DNA of 64,000 nt from Dryocosmus kuriphilus (Eukaryota > Arthropoda > Insecta > Hymenoptera > Cynipidae), in assembly GCA_038277395.1 (NCBI GenBank), contig CM076195.1, positions 158,009,911-158,073,910 of the forward strand. The letters run 5' to 3'. The notes below the pieces were generated by a model. The model ran no database searches. It saw only the letters and a program-made list of their open reading frames with translations, and was not told where the DNA came from. Below are positions 12,201 to 27,200 of the stretch, piece after piece; the first letter of the stretch is position 1, and the number at the start of each line of letters is the position of its first letter. The translations under genes were made by a program, and so were the position numbers.

Positions 12201-15200
12201 TTTTAGCATTTATCAGTCTTTTTAGCGGCCTGAGTATTTTTCAAATATCTTCTTTTTTTTAATTCAAAAATGAAGAAGAAGAAAAAAAAAAACAAAAAAA
12301 AGCGGCAAAAAGTAAAAAAGGGAAAAAAAACGTATTTAAAGTGATTAAAAAAGTAATTAGTTCTTATTATTCAAAAAATATTAATAAAGTGGGAAAAGGG
12401 ATCGGTGGTGGATAAAAATTTCAGCAATGTTGTGAATCACTTGGAATATCTTAACATGCTTTGAGATTTCTAAAAATCTTTTCAAATCTATTAAAATACT
12501 TTGCAATCTTTTTCAAATTCATTTAAATACTATAAAATCATTTTAAGTCTGTTGAAATACTTCAAAATATTTTTAAATCCTTTAAAATTCCTTGAAATTC
12601 TTGAAAATACTTTAAATCGCTTCAAATTCTATGAATTAAAAAAAATATATCATAACTGTTTTTTATAACTTTCAAATTTTAACTTGTATATTTTTAACTA
12701 TTATAATTTTTAATAACAGTTTGAAGTTATTTATTTTTAGTTTAAAAATTGAAAAATTTAAACTTTGGAAAAGCCGTGATTCGACCCATTTTTAAAATAA
12801 TTTCTTTAAAATGAAGATTTAAATCAAAATAATTAACTTTTTCGCCCTCCCCCTCTTGATTTTTCATTCTTGGGTAGAAAAGAAGTTATTTTTTTAAAAA
12901 ACCGGATGCGAAAACTTGAAAATTCGGAAAAGCCGCATAACCGGTCCAGAAACATTAATTATAAATGTCTTTTCACATGGAAAATTTAAAGTTTGGAAAC
13001 CTGTTTTGAAATTTTATATAGTACACGGTACGGCTAAACCTAAGTGAAAGTTGAATGCTCTTCGAATTTTTTTGTTGATTATCATTTTCTGAGATTCCAT
13101 GAACATTGTAAGATGAAAATGAAAATAATCGATTGAGGAATTTTTGGAAAAAAAATCGAATTTTGTATTTAATTAATTCAAAATGTAAAAATTTGCCCTA
13201 AAAAGATGTAGTAAACGTTGCCTAATATTTTTTTTTTCCACAAATATTTTAAGATTAAAATGAAAATAGTCGGTGGGACACCCCACGAATATTCTAAGAC
13301 AACAATTGAAATAATCGATTGAGCCGTTTTTGGAGAAAATAAATTTTTGTATTTAAATAATTTAAAATGTAAAAATTTCTCTAAAAAGATAAAGTAAATG
13401 TTTCCTAATATTTTCTTTTCACATGATTTTATTATTGTTTATGGTTCACTGCCACTCCACAAATAGTTTAAGATTAAAATGAAAATAATTTGTGGGACCC
13501 CTCATAACAAAAATCGATGTTACTATTTAATTAATAATAATTCATAGAATTTTATAGAACAATGATCAATAAGAAAAATCCAGTGAACAAAATTGTATGC
13601 AACATTAACGATATCTTTTTGGACCAATTTCTGCATTTCATCTTAACTAAATACTAAAATCGACTTTTTTCAAAAAACGCCTCAACGATTGTTTCAATTT
13701 TCATTTTGAAATGTTCATGGGATGGCAGACAATCATAATTAAGAAAAAACTCCCATTAGCATTCAACTTTCATTCAAACTTGGTTCAACCTCAATGTGAG
13801 TATTTAGCATATATCTTTTAAATAAAAAAGGTTTAAAAAATATCTAAAATCAAATTTGGAGCAGCACCTGAAAAAAGGTTTTTAGCAAAATTTAAAAAGG
13901 AAAAACAGAAAAAACAGGAGGGAACCAAATCCCCTTCCTTCTTTTTCTTTCCCTCGTCTTCTTTTATTTTTACCCTGTTTAAAATCACAATCAAAAACCA
14001 ATTACACACATTCCAACGTTTCGGTGTTCATGGAACACCCTTATCAAGGAAAAAAAATAAAATAAAGTGAGATAAAATAAAATAAGTTAATGGGATTAAT
14101 AAAAAATAACGAAAATATAAGTACCAAAAATAAAAATTGACGAATTATAAAATTTCGGAAGTTTAAAATAACGACAAAATTTTTAATTATCGAAAAATAA
14201 AAATCTCGAATTATGGAAATAACGAATTTAAAAATTTCCAAAATTAAAATTTACCGAATTATAATATTTGCGAATTATAGGTAATATTAATGAATTACAA
14301 CACTAACGAATTATTAATTTTCCCCAAATTCTTAAATTCCCGACATTAAAATTGCCGAAATTTAAAATTGTCGATATTTAAAATTGACGAAAATAATTAT
14401 TGAATTTAAAAGTAAAATATTTAATTATTTATTAATTAACTATAAATTAAAAAATTGTATTATTAATTATAAACTAATAACACATGCCTGCGAGTTTTAT
14501 AATAAGGTTCATCCACGTAATTAATGAAATGTTATGAAGTTTCCCATCAGAAATTTTTTTTGAAATTCTTGCAAATTTAAAAATTTTTCGAATTATTTAT
14601 TTTATAGTTAATTAATAAATAATTAAATATTTTATTTTTTCATTCAATATTTATTTTCGTCAATTTTAAATATCGACAATTTTAAATTTCAGGAATTTAA
14701 AAATTTGGAGGAAATGAATCATTCGTTAATTTTATAATTCGTTAATATTATAATTCGCAAGTTTTGTGATTCGGTAAATTTTAATTTTGAATATATTTAA
14801 ATTCGAGATTTCTATTTTTCGATAATTACAAATTCTGTCATTATTTTAAATTTCGAAAATTTTATAATTCGTCCTTTTTTATTTTTGGCAATTTTCTTAT
14901 TCGTTAATTTGTATATTCGATATTTATTTTGTTCGTTATTTTTTATTAGTCCTAAATAATTAAATACAATAAAAGTAAATACAAAAAATAATATCAGGAT
15001 AAAACATCGTGGCTTTTTCATCGAAATGGCTGAGTGATATTATTTTTCTATTTATTTTTATTTTATTTTATTTTTAAAAATTTAATTTAATTTTTTTGCC
15101 TTGATAAGGGTGTAGCATAAGCAAGGCAAAAAAACAAAATAAAATAAAATAAAATTTTAAAAATGAAATAAAATAAACTAAAATTAAATTAAATTAAAAT

Positions 15201-18200
15201 AAATACAAAAATGATACCACTCAGGCAGTCCCGCAAAAATTGGTTTTGGTTGATTGCCTTCTTTTTCCCTCTTCTTTTTTTGTTTTTCATTTTTGAATTT
15301 TGCTAAAACCCTTGTTTCAGGTTTGGTCCAAATTTGACCGAAAAGTTGATTTGTTATCTTCACGAATTTCTAATTGAAATATATTTTTATCTTAAAATTT
15401 AGATCATCGTAGCTGGATTGGGTCTTCCGTGGATGGGATATCTCGTCGGTCTTTTTATGGCACTAATATTCAGACAACCAGGACCTGATGTCAAAGCGAT
15501 ATCAATTGAAACAGGAATTCAAAACACTGGAATATCGATATTCCTTCTTAGATTCAGCCTTGAGCAACCAGCTGCAGATCTCACCACAGGTAAATTTTTT
15601 GCCAGCAGAGACTTTTAAATGAAAATCAGGGCTCGGAACGGGTTACTTTTTGGTAATTTGGTTACTTTTTTATCTGCGGTTACTTAAAAGTAACTTTTTT
15701 TATTCCACGTTACCAGGAATTACTTATTTCGTCTTACAAATTACTATTTGCAGGGTGTCGTTCCCCTATTCCTCTGTTTTTCCCCTTTTTAAAAAGATTT
15801 CCGTCCTTTCAAGAAGCATCTCCTGTTTTCTCGTGTTGCTCGTCTTTCACTTAAATCTGGACTAAATTAGTAAAAATCTGTAAAAAAAATCAACTACTTT
15901 TGGCTGAAAATTCATCACTTGTGGTGAAAATTCAACTATTTTTAGCTGAAAAATAATCTTTTTTCGGTTAGAAATTCACCAAGTTTGTTAAAACTTCATT
16001 TTTAGTTGAAGTTTAATTTTTTTTTCTTGAAAATTCAACTATTTTTGGTTGAAAATTTAGTTGTTCCATTTTTAGTTGACAACTCATCACTTTTAGTTGA
16101 AAGTTTAACTTTTTTTTTTGACATTCAACAATTTTGTTAAAAATTCATCTTTTTTGGATGAGAATTAATCTTTTCAGTTGAGATTTAAGTGTTTTGTAAA
16201 AATTCAACAAGTTTGTTAAAACTTCATTTTTAGTTGAAAATTAATTTTTTTTAGATTAATATTTTTTGGGTGTAAATTCAATGGTTTTGTTGAAAATTCC
16301 TTTTTTTTTAGTTAAAAATTCAACTATTTTTGTTCGAAAAATATTTTTTTTTTTTTACAAATCAGCTATAAAATTTTTGTTTGAGAACTAATCCTTTATG
16401 GTTGAAATTTCAACAATTTTATTTACAATTCATTTTTGGTTGAAAATTCAACTGTTAGACTGAAAACCAAATTTTTTTGTTGAGAAATCATCTTTCTTGC
16501 GTGGAAAATATTTTATTGAAAATTTCTTATTTTGGATTGATAATTTCATCTATTTTGTTGAAAATTGGTCTTTTTAAATTAAAAATTAAACTATTCCGGC
16601 AAACACCTAATCATTTTTTGTTGAAAATATAACTATTTTTTATTAAAAATTCATCTTTTTTCAAAATTTAACTTGCTTGATCAAATATCTAAATATTTTT
16701 GTTGAAAGTTAATTTTTGTTGTTGAAAATTCAACTATTTTTGGTTGAGAATTTAGTTTCTCCATTTCTAGTTGACAACTCATCATTTTTAGTTGAAAGTT
16801 TAACTATTTTTTTTTTTTTGACATTCAACAATTTTTTAAAAATTCATCTTTTTTGGATGAGAATTAATCTTTTCAGTTGAGATTTAAGTGTTTTGTAAAA
16901 ATTCAACAAGTTTGTTAAAACTTCACTTTTAGTTGAAAATTAATTTTTTTTTAGATTAATATTTTTTTGGGTGTAAATTCAATGGTTTTATTGAAAATTC
17001 CTTTTTTTTTTTTAGTTAATAATTCAACTATTTTTGTTTGAAAAATAATTTTTTTTATTTAAAAATCAACTATAACATTTTTGTTTGAGAACTAATCCTT
17101 TATGGTTGAAATTTCAACAATTTTATTTACAATTCATTTTTGGTTGAAAATTCAACTGTTAGAACCAAATTTTTTTGTTGAGAAATCATCTTTCTTGCGT
17201 GGAAAATATTTTATTGAAAATTTCTTATTTTGGATTGATAATTTCATCTATTTTGTTGAAAATTGGTCTTTTTAAATTAAAAATTAAACTATTCCGGCAA
17301 AAACCTAATCATTTTTTGTTGAAAATATAACTATTTTTTATTGAAAATTCATCTTTTTTCAAAATTTAACTTGTTTGATGAAATATCTAAATATTTTGGT
17401 TGAAAGTTAATTTTTGTTGTTGAAAATTCAACTATTTTTGGTTGAGAATTTAGTTTCTCCATTTCTAATGGACAACTCATCATTTTTAGTTGAAAGTTTA
17501 ACTATTTTTTTTTTTTTGACATTCAACAATTTTTTTTAAAATTCATCTTTTTTGGATGAGAATTAATCTTTTCAGTTGAGATTTAAGTGTTTTGTAAAAA
17601 TTCAACAAGTTTGTTAAAACTTCACTTTTAGTTGAAAATTAATTTTTTTTAGATTAATATTTTTTGGGTGTAAATTCAATGGTTTTATTGAAAATTCCTT
17701 TTTTTTTAGTTAATAATTCAACTATTTTTGTTTCAAAAATAATTTTTTTTATTTAAAAATCAACTATAACATTTTTGTTTTAGAACTAAAATCCTTTATG
17801 GTTGAAATTTCAACAATTTTATTTACAATTCATTTTTGGTTGAAAATTCAACTGTTAGACTGAAAACCAATTTTTTTTTTGTTGAGAAATCATCTTTCTT
17901 GCGTGGAAAATATTTTATTGGAAATTTCTTATTTTGGATTGATAATTTCATCTATTTTGTTAAAAATTGGTCTTTTTAAATTAAAAATTAAACTATTCCG
18001 CCAAAACCTAATCTTTTTTTGTTGAAAATATAACTATTTTTTATTTGAAATTCTTTTTTTTGAAATTTAACTTTTTTCATGAAATATCTAAATATTTTGG
18101 TTGAAAGTTAATTTTTGTTGTTGAAAATTCAACTATTTTTGGTTGAAAATTTAGTTTTTCCATTTCTAGTTGATAACTCATCATTTCTAGTTGAAAGTTT

Positions 18201-21200
18201 AACTATTTTGTTTTTTTTGACATTCAACAATTTTGTTAAAAATTCATCTTTTTTGGATGAGAATTAATCTTTTCAGTTGAGATTTAAGTGTTTTGTAAAA
18301 ATTCAACAAGTTTGTTAAAACTTCATTTTTAGTTGAAAATTAATTTTTTTTAGATTAATATTTTTTGGGTGTAAATTCAATGGTTTTATTGAAAATTCCT
18401 TTTTTTTTAGTTAATAATTCAACTATTTTTGTTTGAAAAATAATTTTTTTTATTTAAAAATCAACTATAACATTTTTGTTTGAGAACTAATCTTTTATGG
18501 TTGAAACTTCAACAATTTTATTTACAATTCATTTTTGGTTGAAAATTCAACTGTTAGACTGAAAACCAAATTTTTTTGTTTGAGAAATCATCTTTCTTGC
18601 GTGGAAAATATTTTATTGGAAATTTCTTATTTTGGATTGATAATTTCATCTATTTTGTTAAAAATTGGTCTTTTTAAATTAAAAATTAAAATATTCCGCC
18701 AAAACCTAATCTTTTTTTTGTTGAAAATATAACTATTTTTTATTAAAAATTCATCTTTTTTTTAAATTTAACTTTTTTCATGAAATATCTAAATATTTTG
18801 GTTGAAAGTTAATTTTTGTTGTTGAAAATTCAAATATTTTTGGTTGATAATTTAGTTTTTCCATTTCTTGTTGACAACAACTCATCATTTTTAGTTGAAA
18901 GTTTAACTATTTTTTTTTTTTTGTTGACATTCAACAATTTTGTTAAAAATCCATCTTTTTTGGATGAGAATTAATCTTTTCAGTTGAGATTTAAGTGTTT
19001 TGTAAAAATTCAACAAGTTTGTTAAAACTTCACTTTTAGTTGAAAATTAATTTTTTTTAGATTAATATTTTTTGGGTGTAAATTCAATGGTTTTATTGAA
19101 AATTCCTTTTTTTTTTAGTTAATAATTCAACTATTTTTGTTTGAAAAATAATTTTTTTTATTTAAAAATCAACTATAACATTTTTGTTTTAGAACTAATC
19201 CTTTATGGTTGAAATTTCAACAATTTTATTTACAATTCATTTTTGGTTGAAAATTCAACTGTTAGACTGAAAACCAATTTTTTTTTTGTTGAGAAATCAT
19301 CTTTCTTGCGTGGAAAATATTTTATGGAAATTTCTTATTTTGGATTGATAATTTCATCTATTTTGTTAAAAATTGGTCTTTTTAAATTAAAAATTAAACT
19401 ATTCCGCCAAAACCTAATCTTTTTTTGTTGAAAATATAACTATTTTTTATTTGAAATTCTTTTTTTTGAAATTTAACTTTTTTCATGAAATATCTAAATA
19501 TTTTGGTTGAAAGTTAATTTTTGTTGTTGAAAATTCAACTATTTTTGGTTGAAAATTTAGTTTTTCCATTTCTAGTTGATAACTCATCATTTCTAGTTGA
19601 AAGTTTAACTATTTTTTTTTTTTTGACATTCAACAATTTTGTTAAAAATTCATCTTTTTTGGATGAGAATTAATCTTTTCAGTTGAGATTTAAGTGTTTT
19701 GTAAAAATTCAACAAGTTTGTTAAAACTTCACTTTTAGTTGAAAATTAATTTTTTTTAGATTAATATTTTTTGGGTGTAAATTCAATGGTTTTTATTGAA
19801 AATTCCTTTTTTTTTAGTTAATAATTCAACTATTTTTGTTTGAAAAATAATTTTTTTTTTATTTAAAAATCAACTATAAGATTTTTTTTTGAGAACTAAT
19901 CCTTTATGGTTGAAATTTCAACAATTTTATTTACAATTCATTTTTGGTTGAAAATTCAACTGTTAGACTGAAAACCAATTTTTTTTTTGTTGAGAAATCA
20001 TCTTTCTTGCGTGGAAAATATTTTATTGGAAAATTTCTTATTTTGGATTGATAATTTCATCTATTTTGTTAAAAATTGGTCTTTTTAAATTAAAAATTAA
20101 ACTATTCCGCCAAAAACCTAATTTTTTTGTTGAAAATATAACTATTTTTTATTTAAAAATTCATTTTTTTGAAATTTAACTTTTTTCATGAAATATCTAA
20201 ATATTTTGGTTGAAAGTTAATTTTTGTTGTTGAAAATTCAACTATTTTTGGTTGAAAATTTAGTTTTTCCATTTCTAGTTGATAACTCATCATTTCTAGT
20301 TGAAAGTTTAACTATTTTTTTTTTTTTGACATTCAACAATTTTTTAAAAATTCATCTTTTTGGATGAGAATTAATCTTTTCAGTTGAGATTTAAGTGTTT
20401 TGTAAAAATTCAACAAGTTTGTTAAAACTTCATTTTTAGTTGAAAATTAATTTTTTTTAGATTAATATTTTTTGGGTGTAAATTCAATGGTTTTGTTGAA
20501 AATTCCTTTTTTTTTTAGTTAAAAATTCAACTATTTTTGTTCGAAAAATAATTTTTTTTTTTTTAAAAATCAGCTATAAAATTTTTGTTTGAGAACTAAT
20601 CCTTTATGGTTGAAATTTCAACAATTTTATTTACAATTCATTTTTGGTTGAAAATTCAACTGTTAGACTGAAAACCAAATTTTTTTGTTGAGAAATCATC
20701 TTTCTTGCGTGGAAAATATTTTATTGAAAATTTCTTATTTTGGATTGATAATTTCATCTATTTTGTTGAAAATTGGTCTTTTTAAATTAAAAATTAAACT
20801 ATTCCGGCAAAAATCTAATCATTTTTTGTTGAAAATATAACTATTTTTTATTAAAAATTCATCTTTTTTTCAAAATTTAACTTGTTTGATGAAATATCTA
20901 AATATTTTGGTTGAAAGTTAATTTTTGTTGTTGAAAATTCAACTATTTTTGGTTGAGAATTTAGTTTCTCCATTTCTAATGGACAACTCATCATTTTTAG
21001 TTGAAAGTTTAACTATTTTTTTTTTTTTTGACATTCAACAATTTTTTTAAAATTCATCTTTTTTGGATGAGAATTAATCTTTTCAGTTGAGATTTAAGTG
21101 TTTTGTAAAAATTCAACAAGTTTGTTAAAACTTCACTTTTAGTTGAAAATTAATTTTTTTTAGATTAATATTTTTTGGGTGTAAATTCAATGGTTTTGTA

Positions 21201-24200
21201 TTGAAAATTCCTTTTTTTTTTTAGTTAAAAATTCAACTATTTTTGTTTCGAAAAATATTTTTTTTTTTTTTAAAATCAACTATAAACATTTTTGTTTGAG
21301 AACTAATCCTTTATGGTTGAAATTTCAACAATTTTATTTACAATTCATTTTTGGTTGAAAATTCAACTGTTAGACTGAAAACCAATTTTTTTTTTTTGAG
21401 AAATCATCTTTCTTGCGTGGAAAATATTTTATTGAAAATTTCTTATTTTGGATTGATAATTTCATCTATTTTGTTAAAAAATTGGTCTTTTTAAATTAAA
21501 AATTAAACTATTCCGGCAAAACCTAATCTTTTTTTGTTGAAAATATAACTATTTTTTATTTAAAAATTCATCTTTTTTCAAAATTTAACTTGTTTGATGA
21601 AATATCTAAATATTTTGGTTGAAAGTTAATTTTTGTTGTTGAAAATTCAACTATTTTTGGTTGAAAATTTAGTTTTTCCATTTCTAATTGATAACTCATC
21701 ATTTTTAGTTGAAAGTTTAACTATTTTTTTTTTTTTTGACATTCAACAATTTTTTAAAATTCATCTTTTTTGGATGAGAATTAATCTTTTCAGTTGAGAT
21801 TTAAGTGTTTTGTAAAAATTCAACAAGTTTGTTAAAACTTCATTTTTAGTTGAAAATTAATTTTTTTTAGATTAATATTTTTTGGGTGTAAATTCAATGG
21901 TTTTTGTTGAAAATTCCTTTTTTTTTTAGTTAATAATTCAACTATTTTTGTTTCGAAAAATAATTTTTTTTATTTAAAAATCAACTATAAAATTTTTGTT
22001 TGAGAACTAATCCTTTATGGTTGAAATTTCAACAATTTTATTTACAATTCATTTTTGGTTGAAAATTCAACTGTTAGACTGAAAACCAAATTTTTTTGTT
22101 GAGAAATCATCTTTCTTGCGTGGAAAATATTTTATTGAAAATTTCTTATTTTGGATTGATAATTTCATCTATTTTGTTGAAAATTGGTCTTTTTAAATTA
22201 AAAATTAAACTATTCCGGCAAACACCTAATCATTTTTTGTTGAAAATATAACTATTTTTTATTAAAAAATTCATCTTTTTTCAAAATTTAACTTGCTTGA
22301 TGAAATATCTAAATATTTTTGTTGAAAGTTAATTTTTGTTGTTGAAAATTCAACTATTTTTGGTTGAGAATTTAGTTTCTCCATTTCTAGTTGACAACTC
22401 ATCATTTTTAGTTGAAAGTTTAACTATTTTTTTTTTTTTGACATTCAACAATTTTTTAAAAATTCATCTTTTTTGGATGAGAATTAATCTTTTCAGTTGA
22501 GATTTAAGTGTTTTGTAAAAATTCAACAAGTTTGTTAAAACTTCACTTTTAGTTGAAAATTAATTTTTTTTAGATTAATATTTTTTGGGTGTAAATTCAA
22601 TGGTTTTATTGAAAATTCCTTTTTTTTTTTAGTTAATAATTCAACTATTTTTGTTTGAAAAATAATTTTTTTTTATTTAAAAATCAACTATAACATTTTT
22701 GTTTGAGAACTAATCCTTTATGGTTGAAATTTCAACAATTTTATTTACAATTCATTTTTGGTTGAAAATTCAACTGTTAGAACCAAATTTTTTTGTTGAG
22801 AAATCATCTTTCTTGCGTGGAAAATATTTTATTGAAAATTTCTTATTTTGGATTGATAATTTCATCTATTTTGTTGAAAATTGGTCTTTTTAAATTAAAA
22901 ATTAAACTATTCCGGCAAAAACCTAATCATTTTTTGTTGAAAATATAACTATTTTTTATTAAAAATTCATCTTTTTTCAAAATTTAACTTGTTTGATGAA
23001 ATATCTAAATATTTTGGTTGAAAGTTAATTTTTGTTGTTGAAAATTCAACTATTTTTGGTTGAGAATTTAGTTTCTCCATTTCTAATGGACAACTCATCA
23101 TTTTTAGTTGAAAGTTTAACTATTTTTTTTTTTTTTGACATTCAACAATTTTTTTAAAATTCATCTTTTTTGGATGAGAATTAATCTTTTCAGTTGAGAT
23201 TTAAGTGTTTTGTAAAAATTCAACAAGTTTGTTAAAACTTCACTTTTAGTTGAAAATTAATTTTTTTTAGATTAATATTTTTTGGGTGTAAATTCAATGG
23301 TTTTATTGAAAATTCCTTTTTTTTTTTAGTTAATAATTCAACTATTTTTGTTTCAAAAATAATTTTTTTTTTTTAAAAATCAACTATAACATTTTTGTTT
23401 TAGAACTAATCCTTTATGGTTGAAATTTCAACAATTTTATTTACAATTCATTTTTGGTTGAAAATTCAACTGTTAGACTGAAAACCAATTTTTTTTTTAT
23501 TGAGAAATCATCTTTCTTGCGTGGAAAATATTTTATTGAAAATTTCTTATTTTGGATTGATAATTTCATCTATTTTGTTAAAAATTGGTCTTTTTAAATT
23601 AAAAATTAAACTATTCCGGCAAAACCTAATCTTTTTTTGTTGAAAATATAACTATTTTTTATTAAAAATTCATCTTTTTTTTTAAATTTACTTTTTTCAT
23701 GAAATATCTAAATATTTTGGTTGAAAGTTAATTTTTGTTGTTGAAAATTCAACTATTTTTGGTTGAAAATTTAGTTTTTCCATTTCTGTTGACAACTCAT
23801 CATTTTTAGTTGAAAGTTTAACTATTTTTTTTTTTTTGACATTCAACAATTTTGTTAAAATTCATCTTTTTTGGATGAGAATTAATCTTTTCAGTTGAGA
23901 TTTAAGTGTTTTGTAAAAATTCAACAAGTTTGTTAAAACTTCATTTTTAGTTGAAAATTAATTTTTTTTAGATTAATATTTTTTGGGTGTAAATTCAATG
24001 GTTTTATTGAAAATTCCTTTTTTTTTTAGTTAATAATTCAACTATTTTTGTTTGAAAAATATTTTTTTTTATTTAAAAATCAACTATAACATTTTTGTTT
24101 GAGAACTAATCCTTTATGGTTGAAATTTCAACAATTTTATTTACAATTCATTTTTGGTTGAAAATTCAACTGTTAGACTGAAAACCAAATTTTTTTGTTG

Positions 24201-27200
24201 AGAAATCATCTTTCTTGCGTGGAAAATATTTTATTGGAAAATTTCTTATTTTGGATTGATAATTTCATCTATTTTGTTAAAAATTGGTCTTTTTAAATTA
24301 AAAATTAAAATATTCCGCAAAAACCTAATCATTTTTTGTTGAAAATATAACTATTTTTTTATTAAAAATTCATCTTTTTTCAAAATTTAACTTTTTGATG
24401 AAATATCTAAATATTTTGGTTGAAAGTTAATTTTTGTTGTTGAAAATTCAACTATTTTTGGTTGAGAATTTAGTTTCTCCATTTCTAATGGACAACTCAT
24501 CATTTTTAGTTGAAAGTTTAACTATTTTTTTTTTTTTTGACATTCAACAATTTTTTTAAAATTCATCTTTTTTGGATGAGAATTAATCTTTTCAGTTGAG
24601 ATTTAAGTGTTTTGTAAAAATTCAACAAGTTTGTTAAAACTTCACTTTTAGTTGAAAATTAATTTTTTTTAGATTAATATTTTTTGGGTGTAAATTCAAT
24701 GGTTTTATTGAAAATTCCTTTTTTTTTTTAGTTAATAATTCAACTATTTTTGTTTCAAAAATAATTTTTTTTATTTAAAAATCAACTATAACATTTTTGT
24801 TTGAGAACTAATCCTTTATGGTTGAAATTTCAACAATTTTATTTACAATTCATTTTTGGTTGAAAATTCAACTATTAGACTGAAAACCAAATTTTTTTGT
24901 TGAGAAATCATCCTTCTTGCGTGGAAAATATTTTATTGAAAATTTCTTATTTTGGATTGATAATTTCATCTATTTTGTTGAAAATTGGTCTTTTTAAATT
25001 AAAAATTAAACTATTCCGGCAAAACCTAATCATTTTTTGTTGAAAATATAACTATTTTTTATTAAAAATTCATCTTTTTTCAAAATTTAACTTGCTTGAT
25101 GAAATATCTAAATATTTTTGTTGAAAGTTAATTTTTGTTGTTGAAAATTCAACTATTTTTGGTTGAGAATTTAGTTTCTCCATTTCTAGTTGACAACTCA
25201 TCATTTTTAGTTGAAAGTTTAACTACTTTTTTTTTTTTTTTTGACATTCAACAATTTTTTAAAAATTCATCTTTTTTGGATGAGAATTAATCTTTTCAGT
25301 TGAGATTTAAGTGTTTTGTAAAAATTCAACAAGTTTGTTAAAACTTCACTTTTAGTTGAAAAATTAATTTTTTTTAGATTAATATTTTTTGGGTGTAAAT
25401 TCAATGGTTTTATTGAAAATTCCTTTTTTTTTTTAGTTAATAATTCAACTATTTTTGTTTGAAAAATAATTTTTTTTATTTAAAAATCAACTATAACATT
25501 TTTGTTTGAGAACTAATCCTTTATGGTTGAAATTTCAACAATTTTATTTACAATTCATTTTTGGTTGAAAATTCAACTGTTAGAACCAAATTTTTTTTGT
25601 TGAGAAATCATCTTTCTTGCGTGGAAAATATTTTATTGAAAATTTCTTATTTTGGATTGATAATTTCATCTATTTTGTTGAAAATTGGTCTTTTTAAATT
25701 AAAAATTAAACTATTCCGGCAAAAACCTAATCATTTTTTGTTGAAAATATAACTATTTTTTATTAAAAATTCATCTTTTTTCAAAATTTAACTTGTTTGA
25801 TGAAATATCTAAATATTTTGGTTGAAAGTTAATTTTTGTTGTTGAAAATTCAACTATTTTTGGTTGAAATTTAGTTTCTCCATTTCTAATGGACAACTCA
25901 TCATTTTTAGTTGAAAGTTTAACTATTTTTTTTTTTTTTGACATTCAACAATTTTTTTAAAATTCATCTTTTTTGGATGAGAATTAATCTTTTCAGTTGA
26001 GATTTAAGTGTTTTGTAAAAATTCAACAAGTTTGTTAAAACTTCACTTTTAGTTGAAAATTAATTTTTTTTAGATTAATATTTTTTGGGTGTAAATTCAA
26101 TGGTTTTATTGAAAATTCCTTTTTTTTTAGTTAATAATTCAACTATTTTTGTTTCAAAAATAATTTTTTTTATTTAAAAATCAACTATAACATTTTTGTT
26201 TTAGAACTAATCCTTTATGGTTGAAATTTCAACAATTTTATTTACAATTCATTTTTGGTTGAAAATTCAACTGTTAGACTGAAAACCAATTTTTTTTTTT
26301 TGTTGAGAAATCATCTTTCTTGCGTGGAAAATATTTTATTGGAAATTTCTTATTTTGGATTGATAATTTCATCTATTTTGTTAAAAATTGGTCTTTTTAA
26401 ATTAAAAATTAAACTATTCCTCCAAAACCTAATCTTTTTTTGTTGAAAATATAACTATTTTTTATTAAAAATTCATTTTTTTTGAAATTTAACTTTTTTC
26501 ATGAAATATCTAAATATTTTGGTTGAAAGTTAATTTTTGTTGTTGAAAATTCAACTATTTTTGGTTGAAAATTTAGTTTTTCCATTTCTAGTTGATAACT
26601 CATCATTTCTAGTTGAAAGTTTAACTATTTTTTTTTTTTTTGACATTCAACAATTTTGTTAAAAATTCATCTTTTTTGGATGAGAATTAATCTTTTCAGT
26701 TGAGATTTAAGTGTTTTGTAAAAATTCAACAAGTTTGTTAAAACTTCATTTTTAGTTGAAAATTAATTTTTTTTAGATTAATATTTTTTGGGTGTAAATT
26801 CAATGGTTTTATTGAAAATTCCTTTTTTTTTTTAGTTAATAATTCAACTATTTTTGTTGAAAAATATTTTTTTTTATTTAAAAATCAACTATAACATTTT
26901 TGTTTGAGAACTAATCCTTTATGGTTGAAACTTCAACAATTTTATTTACAATTCATTTTTGGTTGAAAATTCAACTGTTAGACTGAAAACCAAATTTTTT
27001 TGTTGAGAAATCATCTTTCTTGCGTGGAAAATATTTTATTGGAAATTTCTTATTTTGGATTGATAATTTCATCTATTTTGTTAAAAATTGGTCTTTTTAA
27101 ATTAAAAATTAAAATATTCCGCAAAAAACCTAATCTTTTTTTGTTGAAAATATAACTATTTTTTATTAAAAATTCATCTTTTTTTTAAATTTAACTTTTT

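Noticed and set aside
15418..15865. Extension of the SLC10 exon d frame past 15589, and the 71-codon ORF at 15650
   Set aside because: The donor at 15590 joins in phase to 36300, which supplies the expected last helix. The 15650 frame lies in the hAT-like terminus.
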